From the NCBI GenBank assembly GCA_027919835.1, contig JANVFP010000016.1, positions 1 to 64,000 of the forward strand: a stretch of DNA of 64,000 bases. Direction: 5' to 3'. Shown here one piece after another: positions 1 through 11,800 of this stretch. Origin of the DNA: Lentinula raphanica (taxonomy: Eukaryota > Basidiomycota > Agaricomycetes > Agaricales > Omphalotaceae). The translations under genes were made by a program, and so were the position numbers. The first letter of the stretch is position 1, and every line of letters begins with the position of its first letter. A model generated the notes under the pieces. That model was not told the origin of the DNA, made no database searches, and saw only the letters and a list, made by a program, of their open reading frames with translations.

Positions 1-970
1 GAAGCTTGGGCGCATCGAGAGGAATGGGATTGTCCATACGGGATTCCAAAGATATGGGTTATCGCGTACGTCGTCGGTCAATACTTTTTATCATCCGTCA
101 ACTAACGCTGCCTTCGTCGTGAAGCTGTGGCCCCCGTATATTTCATCCACACTATACCATTCGACTCTTCTACCCTACGCGCCCGTACGCGTATTACACC
201 ATTCACCAACACAGGCTGTGGCACGGCTTTTATCCGACGGGAAGTCGGTTCATCACGTTTGGGGGATATAGTCCATCTTTTGTTGCAAGAATAAGTGTAC
301 CGATTTGAGTTGATTTGATATTGCAAGCTTTTTGTACTGTATATAGTAGTGTGCTGTATTATACGATCGTGCTGTATTTCTTGGATATTGTAAATTGGGT
401 ATTGTAGAATGAGTATTGTAGATTATTTGTACTGCACTTGAATGCAAATGAGACTGCTCTGAGCTGAAATCTTTAGTATATTACATACATCTGACCTTCA
501 TCCGACATTAGACCACTTGAGACTTCAAGCAATTACGACCCTACCAGCACGGCCACAAGTGAGTCTTAGATGTATGCTACACTGCTATGAACAGCTGAGA
601 TATGTATCATGAGCAATGAGTAGTACTTTAGATACTTCTGACTCTCTTCTGACTCTCTTCCGATATCCAACTTTCTTCCGACATTGGATCAATTAAGACA
701 TTAAACAGCTTCAAGCAGCCCTCAGAGCTACTCCAAAATGCCACTGATATCTGACATGATCACATAGACTATAAGATAGTACCATGGATGCATCTGACTG
801 TCTTCTAACTTTCTTCCGACATTTGACTTTCTTCCGATATCGGAGCGCTTATGTGCTTTATTTTTTTGCTACAAGGTAAGCAATGACTTTAACCGTCAAT
901 GAGAGTACTGATAGAGTCTCAGCATAGTATATAGGTAATGTACCATGCATGGATCTGATGTTCTTCTGAT
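1..970. other. AT-rich non-coding flank with dispersed short repeats
   Basis: No convincing coding region is visible. From about 480 to 960 the sequence repeatedly uses short motifs such as CTTCCGACATT, CTGACTCTCTTC and CTTCAAGCA, so it looks like degraded repeat sequence leading into the satellite array that starts near 977. The short open frames at 102-447 lack start context, domains or splice partners. Confidence 0.5.
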
Positions 971-976
971 ATCAGA

Positions 977-1697
977 GCCAGGACTACAATATAATATATG
1001 AGACATGTCAGATCTAAGTCGGATCTGACATAGAGCGCTTAACTGCTGTAAAACAGTGCTTCAATCAATATTGAGATATATAGTACAGCTCAATAGTAGC
1101 TACTATGAGTGCTGAAAATATGACAAACTATTATTGTAAAACCAGGACTATAATATGATATACGAGACATGTTAGATCTAAGTCGGATCTGACATAGAGC
1201 GCTTAACTACTGTAAAACAGTGCTTCAATCACGATTGAAATATATAGTACAGCTCAATAGTAGCTACTATGAGTGCTGAAAATATGACAAACTATTATTG
1301 TAAAACCAGGACTATAATATGATATACGAGACATGTTAGATCTAAGTCGGATCTGACATAGAGCGCTTAACTGCTGTAAAACAGTGCTTCAATCAATATT
1401 GAGATATATAGTACAGCTCAATAGTAGCTACTATGAGTGCTGAAAATATGACAAACTATTATTGTAAAACCAGGACTATAATATGATATACGAGACATGT
1501 TAGATCTAAGTCGGATCTGACATAGAGCGCTTAACTACTGTAAAACAGTGCTTCAATCACGATTGAAATATATAGTACAGCTCAATAGTAGCTACTATGA
1601 GTGCTGAAAATATCACAAACTATTATTGTAAAACCAGGACTGTAATATGATATACAAGACATGTTAGATCTGAGTCGGATCTGACATAGAGCGCTTA
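977..1697. repeat. 164-bp tandem satellite, about 4.4 copies, alternating A/B variants
   Basis: Direct reading shows the same unit starting at 977, 1141, 1305, 1469 and (partial) 1633, an exact 164-bp period. Each unit contains a CCAGGACTA start, AGATCTAAGTCGGATCT, AGCGCTTAA and CTGTAAAACAG. Copies 1 and 3 share one set of diagnostic bases (TAACTGCTG and CAATATTGAGA). Copies 2 and 4 share another (TAACTACTG and CACGATTGAAA). The array is therefore a duplicated 328-bp dimer, a small higher-order repeat. Nothing in it looks coding. Confidence 0.93.
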
Positions 1698-2040
1698 ATT
1701 GCTCTATTTTTTCTCACATATAATTTTCATTGTCGTCATGATTTTCTATACCAACAGTGATGCACAATATGTGTCTAGGTATACTCCTGAGCATCCTAGA
1801 TAGTAGTTGAGTAAAACACTCATCGTGGTTGTGGTGAATAACGGTGAAATTGTTGTGCCTATAGAAAGCGTGGGAAAGAAGCTGTCATTTCTGCTCATTG
1901 CCTGCAACGTCCATAACGCGCCATCCCCTTAATTATATCGTTAGGTGAAAATTTTCTGGAGGTCCTGGAGGGTATTCTAAGTGTTCTCTATTCACCAATA
2001 TGCTGTATATTTTTGATAAATTAACCCACTCGCTATATAG
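1698..2040. other. Spacer between satellite and LINE
   Basis: AT-rich sequence with no gene that I can see. The 5' truncation point of the LINE must lie here or near 2041, because an in-frame TAG at 2038-2040 precedes the open retroelement frame. I could not find a target-site duplication matching the sequence after the poly(A) tail. Confidence 0.4.
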
Positions 2041-2133
2041 GACAGGGTAATACACGAGAAACACCTGGAGAAGATACAGAACCAGGGACTGAGACTAATA
2101 TGCGCTGTTTTCAGGACCACCCCAGTCGCAGCA

Positions 2134-3612
2134 ATGGAAATCGAAGCCTCGCTGCCACCGATCAAGCTCGAACTAGACAGGTTGAACAGGATGTGTGCCA
2201 TACGTTTCAACAAACTTAGCACAAACAACCCGGTGATACAACGTCTGGGAGACGCATGGAGAGCTGGGAACCCTCCGTCGTACCCTCCACCAATCCAATT
2301 CCGGAAAGGGACGAACAGCGGAAGGGACAACCAACGTACCACGCAACTACAAGAAATCGCGAAACACACCGACCCGGAGGACGAGAGACTGCTGCCGTTC
2401 CTGACCCCACCATGGAGGGCCACCAGAAAGGACTTCGGAGACAGGCTAAGGTTCGTGCCCCCGCCCCCGAAAGAAAAAAGCAAAGACAAGAAGAAGAGGA
2501 TGGAGAAACTAGTTGAAGAACATAACCGAAAGCTAAGCCAGCTCCAGACCTCTCACGCGAACCTGATATTATACACTGATGGATCGTTAAAGCCTTTCCA
2601 CAGAGTGAGAAAGGCCGGAGCGGGCCTGGTCGCATACCACAACAAGAAAGAAGTCTTCCAACGGAGCATCGGCTTGGGCCTCTACGCCGAAGCGTACGAC
2701 GGGGAGGTAGTCGCCCTTAGCTTCGCAGCGGGGCTAGCAGCAGCGTTTACGGAACAAAACCCAGAAGTTAAGCATTGGCAGTTCTTTACTGACAGCGCCG
2801 CAGCGGTAGAAGCAATATTCGACCCAACCATGAAACCAGGACAAGCATATTGTTCGAACTTTCATAAAAAGGTAACCAATTTCCTCGAGGACCCGTCGCA
2901 TACGGTGGAAGTCGCATGGACCCCGAGCCACATAGGGATCACAGGTAACGAACGAGCGGACCACCTAGCCAAGCAAGGCGCCAAGAGAGCAAATGAAACG
3001 ATCTGGAAGAGATCGAGAGCAAATGCACTCAGAATGAACAAGAAAAAGACAGAGATCGCATGGAAAAAGATATGGGATACACGGTCAGTCACTGGTAGAT
3101 TTGCCGTTGCTAACCGAATCCCTCCCACTATAAAGCCGACCGAGAGACTCAAGAGCGTCTCGAGAGAGACATTCGGGAGACTAATGCAATGCAGAACAGG
3201 ACATGCTTACTTAGGCGAGTACTACTCAAAGTTTGTTCCCACAAAGAACGTTGACTGCCCATGTGGCGAAGAGATGCAGACTAGAGAGCACGTTCTCAGA
3301 GAGTGCCCCTTATACGACGACTTTCGGTACATATTAGAAAAGGCATCACCAGACATCTGCCTGGCAGACATATTGGGAACCACTGAAGGCATAGATGCTC
3401 TGACAGAGTTCCTCGAGATCTCTGGAGCGTTTACGAGATCTGGAAAACCGCGACAACCACCAGAACCCCCTCAGTACAAGCCACGAGGTATCAGCGATGA
3501 AATCGACGACTGGCTGAACGAGGAAGACCAAGATCAAGCGGAGCCAGAGGCAGACTGGCGCGAAGAAATGGTCAACGACGACACAGATGGCGAACACCAA
3601 GGAGACGGATGA
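2134..3612 (+). CDS. LINE polyprotein C-terminal part: RNase H and zinc knuckle
   Basis: A 492-residue open frame, most of the remaining coding part of the LINE copy. The RNase H domain runs from about residue 145 to 290: TDGS gives the first catalytic Asp, YDGEVVAL the Glu, TDSAAAVEA the next Asp, and NERADHLAKQGA the last Asp with its helix. All four acidic residues are present. RNase H normally removes the RNA strand of the cDNA hybrid. A CCHC-type knuckle follows (CPCGEEMQTREHVLRECPLY), as at the end of Tad/I-group LINE ORF2. The Met at 2134 is only the first ATG; the frame is open from 2041. The tail after residue 430 is acidic and low-complexity. Not a host gene, although the intact frame suggests a recent insertion or selection. 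Confidence 0.85.
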   Translation: MEIEASLPPIKLELDRLNRMCAIRFNKLSTNNPVIQRLGDAWRAGNPPSYPPPIQFRKGTNSGRDNQRTTQLQEIAKHTDPEDERLLPFLTPPWRATRKDFGDRLRFVPPPPKEKSKDKKKRMEKLVEEHNRKLSQLQTSHANLILYTDGSLKPFHRVRKAGAGLVAYHNKKEVFQRSIGLGLYAEAYDGEVVALSFAAGLAAAFTEQNPEVKHWQFFTDSAAAVEAIFDPTMKPGQAYCSNFHKKVTNFLEDPSHTVEVAWTPSHIGITGNERADHLAKQGAKRANETIWKRSRANALRMNKKKTEIAWKKIWDTRSVTGRFAVANRIPPTIKPTERLKSVSRETFGRLMQCRTGHAYLGEYYSKFVPTKNVDCPCGEEMQTREHVLRECPLYDDFRYILEKASPDICLADILGTTEGIDALTEFLEISGAFTRSGKPRQPPEPPQYKPRGISDEIDDWLNEEDQDQAEPEADWREEMVNDDTDGEHQGDG

Positions 3613-3718
3613 ACGAAATAAATCACCAACCCCCAGTACGTACAATCACGATACCCCCTCTGCTTTGAAGTACAGCAAACGTAGAACGCTGCCACACGAA
3701 GTCTCGGGTGTTGGTGCG

Positions 3719-3782
3719 CCGGGATCGTATCCCGGTTGCGTGGGATTTGGTGCATCCAATGAAGAGGAACATTGGGTGCACC
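3719..3782 (+). other. Two stable hairpins in the LINE 3' UTR
   Basis: Hairpin 1 is CCGGGAT-CGT-ATCCCGG (3719-3735), a perfect 7-bp stem. Hairpin 2 pairs 3749-3761 with 3770-3782 around an 8-nt loop; its 13-bp stem has one G-U pair in RNA. Such 3' structures can be recognised by LINE reverse transcriptase. That role is inferred from other LINEs. Confidence 0.7.
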
Positions 3783-4102
3783 GCCCAAGTCCAGCAAGAG
3801 CCCTCAGGCCACGGTGCGGTTACGCCCGGGAAGGGGACTTGGTTTTGCCCTAACACCCATCCTCAGACAACGAGACAGAGTGTGGCTAGCAAAGTAACGA
3901 TATTCCTTCATTCTTTTCAAGGCCAAGAGCCGAGCGATTACACATACACCATTAACACTACTACACACGCACTCCCATGGACCCAAAGCTCCACTCACTA
4001 CACAGACTATACCTTACATTACCACACACCGGAGGACGGAGACACAACTCTCCCCGCGCCTTAGTACCTTGTCTTACTTGCTAGCGGTTATCATAAGAAT
4101 AC

Positions 4103-4124
4103 AAAAAAAAAAAAAAAAAAAAAA
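4103..4124 (+). repeat. Poly(A) tail of the LINE
   Basis: An uninterrupted run of 22 A marks the 3' end of the retroelement copy. Confidence 0.9.
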
Positions 4125-5788
4125 GATTCAAATTGTCCACGTCCCTCTCTCGCAGTCTCGCAGGTCCGTCAGGGTCCGTCTCATCTCGCCCAAGGTTTGT
4201 CTTTTCTCTTCGAGTCTTCCTCAATATCGCGGGCTCTGATTTCTCACAAAATATTGAGGTGGATGAGGAGGAACGTTGAATGGCCAAACTCAGTTAGTCA
4301 TTATCCAATCCACGAAGAACGTCGTCAAGAGACAGGTTCATGGGAAATCCACAGTGCCTCTCATGCTCATGCTACCATTGGTACTGACTCTAAAAATTCA
4401 CGCAATAGTCAGTCAACATCCCCCGACGTTATAACGCAAAGGTTCCTCATCGATCCCGAAAAAAAATCGTCAACGAACTCGAACAGAACAGGCACCTGCG
4501 ATCGTCATCTATGAAGCTCTCATCCATCAACCTCCTGCTGATAGAAACACGCATCCGCAGTCTACCTCAGCATCGAAATGACATGTAGTGGTTCTTCTAA
4601 CCACCGCCGTCGTTCCGTTGTTTCTGTCCACAGCATTCCTTGATCCCGATGCGTATAGAACAGGTAAATCGTCCTCTATCGATCATGCTGTCGGTTAATT
4701 TGAAGGATGAGTTTTTCAGAAGCATTAGGAGAGTTCTACATTCGCGAAGTCCTTATGCTTACGGTTTCCCTCTCTGATGAGTACCCAGCCAACCGAGAAG
4801 CTGATCTCACTGGCATCTCCCCATCGCATGTCCGTCGTCGCCGACTTGAAACAAAGAAATTCGGTGAGTTTGCTCATCCCTCTTCGCTGTATGCTTTCAA
4901 TCTGACTTCTTCACTAGAATCACAAGGCAGAGCTGCGTATGCCTACCTAGCTCGAACGACTTTCGTGAACTCATTCACCTCGCGTGGAAACTCTGATTGT
5001 CGTCAGTAGCGGTGGCGCATCTATTCAAGATAGTGCAACACCCATCTCCGACGACTTGGACGCAGGGAGAGTGAGTTTGGTCCGTAAAGTATCCTCCTGC
5101 AAAGAATGTTCACAGCAGGAGTTAATGCCAGGCTTTAACAATGAAACTCCTTCAGGTTCTCGGAATGCTTTCACAGTGTTAACTTGCTTCCGTCGTCTGG
5201 ATTGAATTTCTCATTCTGTGTTGCTGTATCAGTGGTACGTCTTCGTTTCTTTCTTCCTACAATGATTCTGAACACAGACCTAGACAGTCCTTGTTTCTCG
5301 ATTTCATGTCGAGTTCTCCATCGAGGTCGCATTGAGTTTGTGCACTAATGAGTTGCAATTTCTATTCTCGTCGATGGAGCTTCAAGATTGCTGGCGCATT
5401 GGCTGGACAATTGGCATCGGAAGCAGGAAAGATGACTCTGGATAAAATTGAGATATCAAAACTAGAGACGACATTTGTGTTCATCGTAATAGTTTGCTCG
5501 ATGAGACGATCCGATTACGAATTCGGATCCTAGTACTGACGACGAAACACACAAGAGGACAGAGAGCATCGATTGCGTGGTGAGAGTGAGAAATACGAAT
5601 GTTGATGGCAGGTAGATGCCGAGACCGCAGCCGAAGCGTGATAAACATACGCATCCAAGACGACAACTCTTCTCATATCATCTCATTCACCGACAACTAT
5701 CACGCTACAGTTTTGCATGTTTATTTAAACCAATTTACAACTCTTCTCTATCTCGCACGCCACATATTGCAACAACGTCGAAGGAATC
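4125..5788. other. Intergenic region upstream of HSE1
   Basis: No gene could be supported. Short frames exist (for example 4707-5009 and 5348-5533) but none shows a domain, consistent splice sites or a believable start. The last few hundred bases presumably contain the HSE1 promoter and 5' leader. I saw no clear TATA box. Confidence 0.4.
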
Positions 5789-8700
5789 ATGTCAGGAATG
5801 TTCGGAGGAGGAGGTACTAATCCATACGATGAAATCGTCGGTGAGTCTATCTTTTTCCTTCATTATCTCTATCTTCTCGTTCATCTCATCTCTAGCGAAA
5901 ACCACGGATGAGAATCTCACTACCGAAAACTGGGAATTAATACTGAACCTATGTGATAAAGTACAAGACGAAGGCTCAGATGGGTACGTTGCAAGTCCTC
6001 TCGTTTTTGTAGTCTCCTGAGGTTCCGTTCAGTGCCCGACTTGTTCTCTCTTCTCTTCTCAAACGACTATCTCACCGAAATCCGAACGTGCAACTCTATA
6101 CCCTTTCCCTCGCCGACGCATTGTCCAAAAACTGTGGTCTCATCATCAACCGCGAGATCGCCTCTCGAGCGTTTACATCTGGTCTAGAAAAGCTCGTCAC
6201 AGATAGGAACGCACACGATAAAGTGAAGAAGAGAGTGTTGGGTCTAATCAAGGAGTGGACAGAGGAATGGGAGGGCCAAGATGAACTAGGGATCATGGAG
6301 GAATGTTATCTTGACTTGAAGAAGAAGAGTGAGTGACGTTGCAGTTGTCGTTACACAGATCTTTCCTCATCCGCTCGAAATCCCACAGATTTCAACTTTG
6401 ATGCGATCACTGAACCGCCACCACCAGCGGTGGACGATGAGATTCGAAGACGGGAAGAAGAAGAACTTCAGCGTGTGCTGGAGATGTCCATGCAAGACAG
6501 AGGAGGGTATTCTTCTTCCTCATGGACGCAATCGAATGCAGCCAGTTCGTCCGGGTCTCAAAGTAACCATTCTGGCACGGCTATTGCACCGCAGAACGGA
6601 TATGTTCCCGCTGCGAATCCCACAGCCGCAACTTCATATGCACCTTCCTCTGCGCCGACAGCTTCCTCGACATCGAGCGAACCCGCTCGTTCAACAGCCC
6701 GAATCACCTCCAGTCTCGGATCGATGACTATCGGCTCCACTACTTCTCTCGACTCAACATCTAGTCTTACCAGACGCTCAAATCGAGTTCGTGCCCTTCA
6801 CCCGTTCACCCCAACCGAACCAGGCGAACTCGCGTTTAACGCTGGTGACATCATCACCGTCGTCGACCGCAATTACAAAGATTGGTGGCGAGGCCAACTT
6901 CGTGGTCGTACCGGTATCTTCCCAGTCAACTATGTCGAGATTCTGCCTCCTCCAGACGAAGCCGAGCTGGCGCGTGAAGCGCAACAAGAGGCTGCCGTTT
7001 TCGCCGAGGCGACGAACGTCGAGCGGTTGTTGGAGATGCTGAGGGATTTGGATAGGCAGCAGCAGGAGTATACTAATGCGAATTCCCGTGCCCAGGCAAC
7101 ACCTCCAAGTCGACTAGCTGACAACGATGAGCTCCAAGAGCTCTACCGATCCTGCATGGCACTTCGCCCGAAGATCGTGAAGCTCATAGAGAAGTACAGC
7201 CAGAAGAGGGCTGATCTGGTTTCCATGAACGAGACTTTCGTTCGGGCACGCGGTATCTTTGAACGGTTGATGGAGGAGAGTTTGGCCGGGTATGGAGGAG
7301 GAGGAGGGTATCCACCCAATATGTACGGAGGCAGGTATTCGGTTCCAGGTATCGCCTCGCCTTCGTCATATGTTGGGCCTCAGCCAGGTTATTTCCCGAC
7401 GCCAACTCCTGGTCCGTATCCAGGAGCGTATCGTGGCCCAGTACAAGCACCCGTACAAGGACCGGTTCAGGCTCCCACAGTGGGTTCGCCTGCTCCTCAA
7501 GGTATCCCTGCTGGCGTTGGTCCGGGGATCCAAGGGCAGATCCTTCAAGGTCAACAACAATCTGTATCCGCATACGAAGCACTGTACGGACAACGTGCCT
7601 CTCAGCAGCAACAGGCTGGGAGGTATCCTTCCCAGGGGCAGGAGATACCAGGTGGACAGGGTCCGACTCAACAGACGTATCCTCATCAATCTGGTATACC
7701 TGTTCAGTCGCCTCAGGCTCAGAACCCCTCACAACAACAGCCACAACAACAACCTGCCGTTCAGCAGGTTAATATGCAAGCCATTCCCTCTACTCATCAA
7801 CCACAGCAACAACCACAGCAACAGCCACCCCAGGCTCAGTCGCCAGTCCATTCGCAAACTACTATCTCCACCTCAGGCCCACCACCATATCCCTACTCTC
7901 CCACTGCGACTTATTCCGACTCGAACGTTGAAGCGTGGGCGCAGTATTATGCTCAGGGAGGAAAAGACCCCACCGGTGCCGTTTATTTCATCAGCGTTCC
8001 CGGCGTGAAGGAACCTTCCGAAGGGAATCAGAACGAGGAACAAAGGATGAACGATCAAAGTTCAGAACGTCAGCCCGAGCAGGGTGCTCAGGTACAGGTC
8101 CAGCAGACTCAACCAATACAACAAACTTCTCCCGTCGCTCAACCTCAGACTCAGACTCAGATCCCACCGTCCTCTTACGGCTCTAGTCCCTATCAGAGCC
8201 TCGGCGTAGGCGCGAATGCGGATTCGAGCTCAAGTCTCCCTCTACCGTATCCTGGGTCTAACTCTGGGCATGAACAACTGAGTCGTTCATCGACTGTGGA
8301 TAGTACGCTGAGCACGGCGACTGGAGGGAGTCTACCAAACCCGTATGGAGTCCAGGCGATAACAGGAAATGCTGGCGGAAATCCTGGAGTACCTGGGAAC
8401 TTGGAACGATCATCTTCATTGCCTTATCCCGGCGATTCTGTCTCTAACCCTCCTGCGATGGACCAAATCCAAAACCCGGTTGGGATTCCCGGTGATCCCG
8501 CTGGTCCCATCTCTCCATCTTCCCCGCATGCTAGTTCCTATCCACAACCTTATCCCAACTCGACTCCTTCTACTTATTCCTCCGCTGGCCCTTCCACCTC
8601 TTTTCCTCTCGGCCAACAATCCTTGTCTTCATCATCTCTGCCCGCCGGTTCGGGAACAGTTGTGCACTCTTCATCGTCGCTATCAGATCCGTCTTTGAAC

Positions 8701-8829
8701 ACCGTTGTCTCGGGGTCCCCTCAAATATCAACCTCGACCCCGAGCTGGGTTCTACCGAAGATGGGTATGGGTATGGGACAGGGGCATTTTGGAAACCCCA
8801 ATCACACTGCCGGAACGAGGGTAGATTAG
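5789..8829 (+). CDS. HSE1: Hse1/STAM, ESCRT-0 subunit (VHS-UIM-SH3)
   Basis: Hse1 pairs with Vps27 in ESCRT-0, which binds ubiquitinated cargo on endosomes and starts sorting into multivesicular bodies. Exons read as 5789-5840, 5896-5983, 6033-6328 and 6389-8829, giving 958 residues. A VHS domain covers about residues 12-145 (ATDENLTTENWELIL-like start, CGLIINREIASR). A ubiquitin-interacting motif follows at about 161-184 (EEEELQRVLEMSMQD), then an SH3 domain at about 276-332 (ALHPFTPTEPGELAF, DWWRGQ, GIFPVNYVEIL). A helical GAT-like region extends to about 450. The rest is Gln/Pro/Ser-rich low complexity, longer than in yeast Hse1. The start was chosen because MSGMFGGGGTNPYDEIV leads directly into the VHS fold and the upstream sequence is non-coding. 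Domain order makes the identification firm. Confidence 0.95.
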
Positions 8830-11800
8830 AAGATCAAGATCAAGTGGAGAACAGGAACAGAAGGAGGTCGAAGTAGAGGTTGAGGTTGAGTCCGAGGTTG
8901 ATTGAGGTGCTGACCGTCGGTAGGTGGAATACATTGCACTTTCTGAATATATGTTACACGTTGACTCTACCTATGTATTTTTCGTTTTCTAGGCGCTCTG
9001 TAGTACACCTTCTTATATATGCAAACGGAACATGATGTCCATTACCTACTATCAACTTCGCTGTCGTCGAAATTTCAGTCCCAATTCCTTTGGTTATCGA
9101 ATGATCATTAGCTCATACCATTAGGGCCTCGATGATTGACTTTGGTTGTTCCCCATCTCGAATTGGCAACACATAACTGAATCTCCGAACTCACGCGTAT
9201 CTGTCCACTTCGGTTAGTATATCATTTGTTCTTCTTGAAAAGCTGTCCGCGGTGTAGGACTCGAGTGTTGAATCAGTGGAGTACAACGACTCGTCGGCTG
9301 ACTGTCTATGCTCTCTGATTTACGGCTGGGTCTTTCCAGCCAGTTCTCGTGGTGTAGCTACGGAGGATTACTCCCAAACGCTCGAAGCGAGTTCTTCTGA
9401 AGGAAGAAACATAACTTACGCTGACGAATCAATGGTTTGAACCGTTTTCAGTGACCGCTCTTTGACGACAGGAGGGAGCGAAAGCCCGTTATAACGCGTA
9501 GGATGTCAAATCACTCGGGAAACAGGCCAGTTCGTATCAGAGAGTAAGCTCGTTTATGACAACGTTACAAGCACCCTTCATTATCTGTCTTATGGGGCAT
9601 GGCTAAGTGGTGCGCTGCACTCGAGCTCGATCTGGATCATCGCACGAGAGTCTCAGCCATGTGGAATGGTCCAGCAGGAAATGCGCCCAGGTGTTCTTTG
9701 TGTTCTTTTGGTGAAACCTTGCAATGTCTCCGCTGAAGGAGGAGCTACTACGGCAGCCGCATTTTTGTGAGCCATCGTGAAATTCGTGGAGTTTTTCTGA
9801 GTGATCTGAGCCCGTGCGGACTCTCGAGAGTCCTATGTAGTCAGGCTCTTACACTTCATCAATGAGAATCAATAAATGAAGAGTCGAATTTAGAAAAGCG
9901 CTCGCGTCAAGAAAAATGCAATTGATTGGCGCTCAAAGCGTTGTCTTTCTGAACCCAACCGTTTGCACAACCTCGAACTCCCTAAGGCCATTCCAGTCTG
10001 TACTCGAAATCTTCGCGCATCGATGCACTTCTCCTCCCTACTTTCGGTGACTAACGTCAACTGTCGTACTGGATCGTTGGATTCTCAGTTTGTCCCCCTA
10101 CATCGATGTCACGAAAAAAATCCACCGTGACGATCATAAACAACCACCGCCAAGACCACTGGACTTCCTTTCTCGTAGTCCTTTCAATCGAATACTGTTC
10201 TTCGTTATTACTGCCGCCCTGTCTGAGCTTTTAGAGCTCTTCAATGGTTGTTTTCCAGAGAATGATCCCCCATTATCATTGTCCAGGAAGAGAGTAAACG
10301 ATCCTCAACGAAGAGATGGTCGTATATCCCGCAATCATCACGCGAGGCTGCATGAACGGAGTCATCAGGTCTCGGTACGTCTTATTTTTTTCTTTGGCTT
10401 CGCCTGGTTCTTAGCCTGACATTTACTTACGCTAGACTGTGGAAAATGTCAAGATCTGCAGAAGATTTTCAGAATCTATGGCCCTTGACACGTTCTATAT
10501 TGCATCACGCGTCGTTCTTTCAGGGGAGTGCAGTGAATCACGAAATAACGGTGAATAAATGTCATAGATGCGAGTTTTCTTTCACGTTGACCCCGCTGGT
10601 ATGAAGATCGGCTTGCACGCTTTGGAGGGCTATTGAAGCCCTTCCTGATGTGTAGTGGACTGAAATCAAGAATGGCAGTCTTCACACGCAATACACATTG
10701 CAGGAGGAATGGCTCAGGTTTAAGGTCTAAGTGGACAGAAAATGACTCCAGTATGAGTAAGACCGTGATGTGAATCCTCGATGTTGTCGTTCACTCACCC
10801 TTCGTGCGAGTACGTGGTACAACAAAAGCGTTGTGTCAATGCTGATTCAGAATATTCTAGAGTTACCCTTAAACCGAGTACGTTGATACGCACCGCACTC
10901 CGGTACATACCCTTACGGAGAACGGATTGGATTCTCTTGTCTACAGTCTACACCTACGTACACAAACGCAAGGTATGCCTCTGGCTCCATTCAATCTCTG
11001 AACCATTCGCAGGCTAGATGCGCCTGCATCTCTTGGTGAGTTGCAATTGTTCACTAGATTTCAGTCGAATGGCGAGTAATGAGTTACTGCTCTTCAAAAG
11101 ATGTTTGAACACCATGGGCCGGCGCATGGACATCAAATTCCGAAGCGTTTCTATTCGCCTCTGACTTTTACCTTCACACCGCGAGTTGATTTCACGGACG
11201 ATGCACGGAAGGACATCCTGAAGCTTAGGCTAATGGATATACCACGTTGATCTGACCGCTGAGCTCCGAGTTCTGGAGGGGATCTTCAGGGAGAGCAAGC
11301 AAGTCGCGAAAAGCTCATGTCAGACTCGGCTTCTTACCTTTGACAAAGTTCCTCGAAGTATACACAATCTTGTCATCCGCGAAATCGTCAGTCACTGGCT
11401 TTCAACTTCTTCCTTTTTGTCTCTGTAAGCGCCCTGCACATGACGCAGATCCCTTCAGACCCCTCCGATTCTTTCGAGCTGATGGGATTCCTGTGTGCCT
11501 CGTGGCATTATCTACACGATTTCCTCCAATTTCTGGTCATAGATCGAAATCATCCTCTCTGTACGCTGTTGAGCTCGTCCATTGAGGAAATGCAATGGAT
11601 GAACTTGCGTTGCCCTATACATTTTCGAACGTCCTTCCCAGTGCACCCTGTACGATTTCGTGCAAATTTGTTTCTCGAAATCAAGAGCTCAACACCGACG
11701 AGGCTGTCAAATGAATGGGTCAAGGGACCTTGGGCTTTACGCGTGTGTAACCGTACGCGATAAAGTCGTTGGACGAGTGTTCTGTATGTTGGAGGGTATT

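Larger units (their letters stand above)
2041..4124 (+). mobile_element. 5'-truncated non-LTR retrotransposon (LINE, Tad/I-like)
   Basis: The element keeps the end of the polyprotein, a roughly 490-nt 3' UTR with two hairpins, and a terminal run of 22 A. The frame is open from 2041 and reads through a stretch (residues RTTPVAAMEIEASLPPI) typical of LINE polyproteins just after the reverse transcriptase. It continues into RNase H and a C-terminal CCHC knuckle. Endonuclease and reverse transcriptase are absent, so the copy is truncated at its 5' end, as is common for target-primed insertions. Exact 5' boundary unknown. Confidence 0.85.

Noticed and set aside
977..1697. CRISPR-like array
   Set aside because: Direct tandem units without unique spacers in a eukaryotic context; this is satellite DNA.
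7184..7744. 186-codon minus-strand open frame
   Set aside because: It is antisense to the Gln/Pro-rich part of HSE1, whose repetitive codons create long shadow frames; no domain.
9590..9660. tRNA-like start (GGCTAAGTGGT)
   Set aside because: No matching T-arm, anticodon stem or acceptor pairing follows.
10090..10419. 109-codon plus frame
   Set aside because: No start context, domain, splice partner or sign of conservation; consistent with chance.
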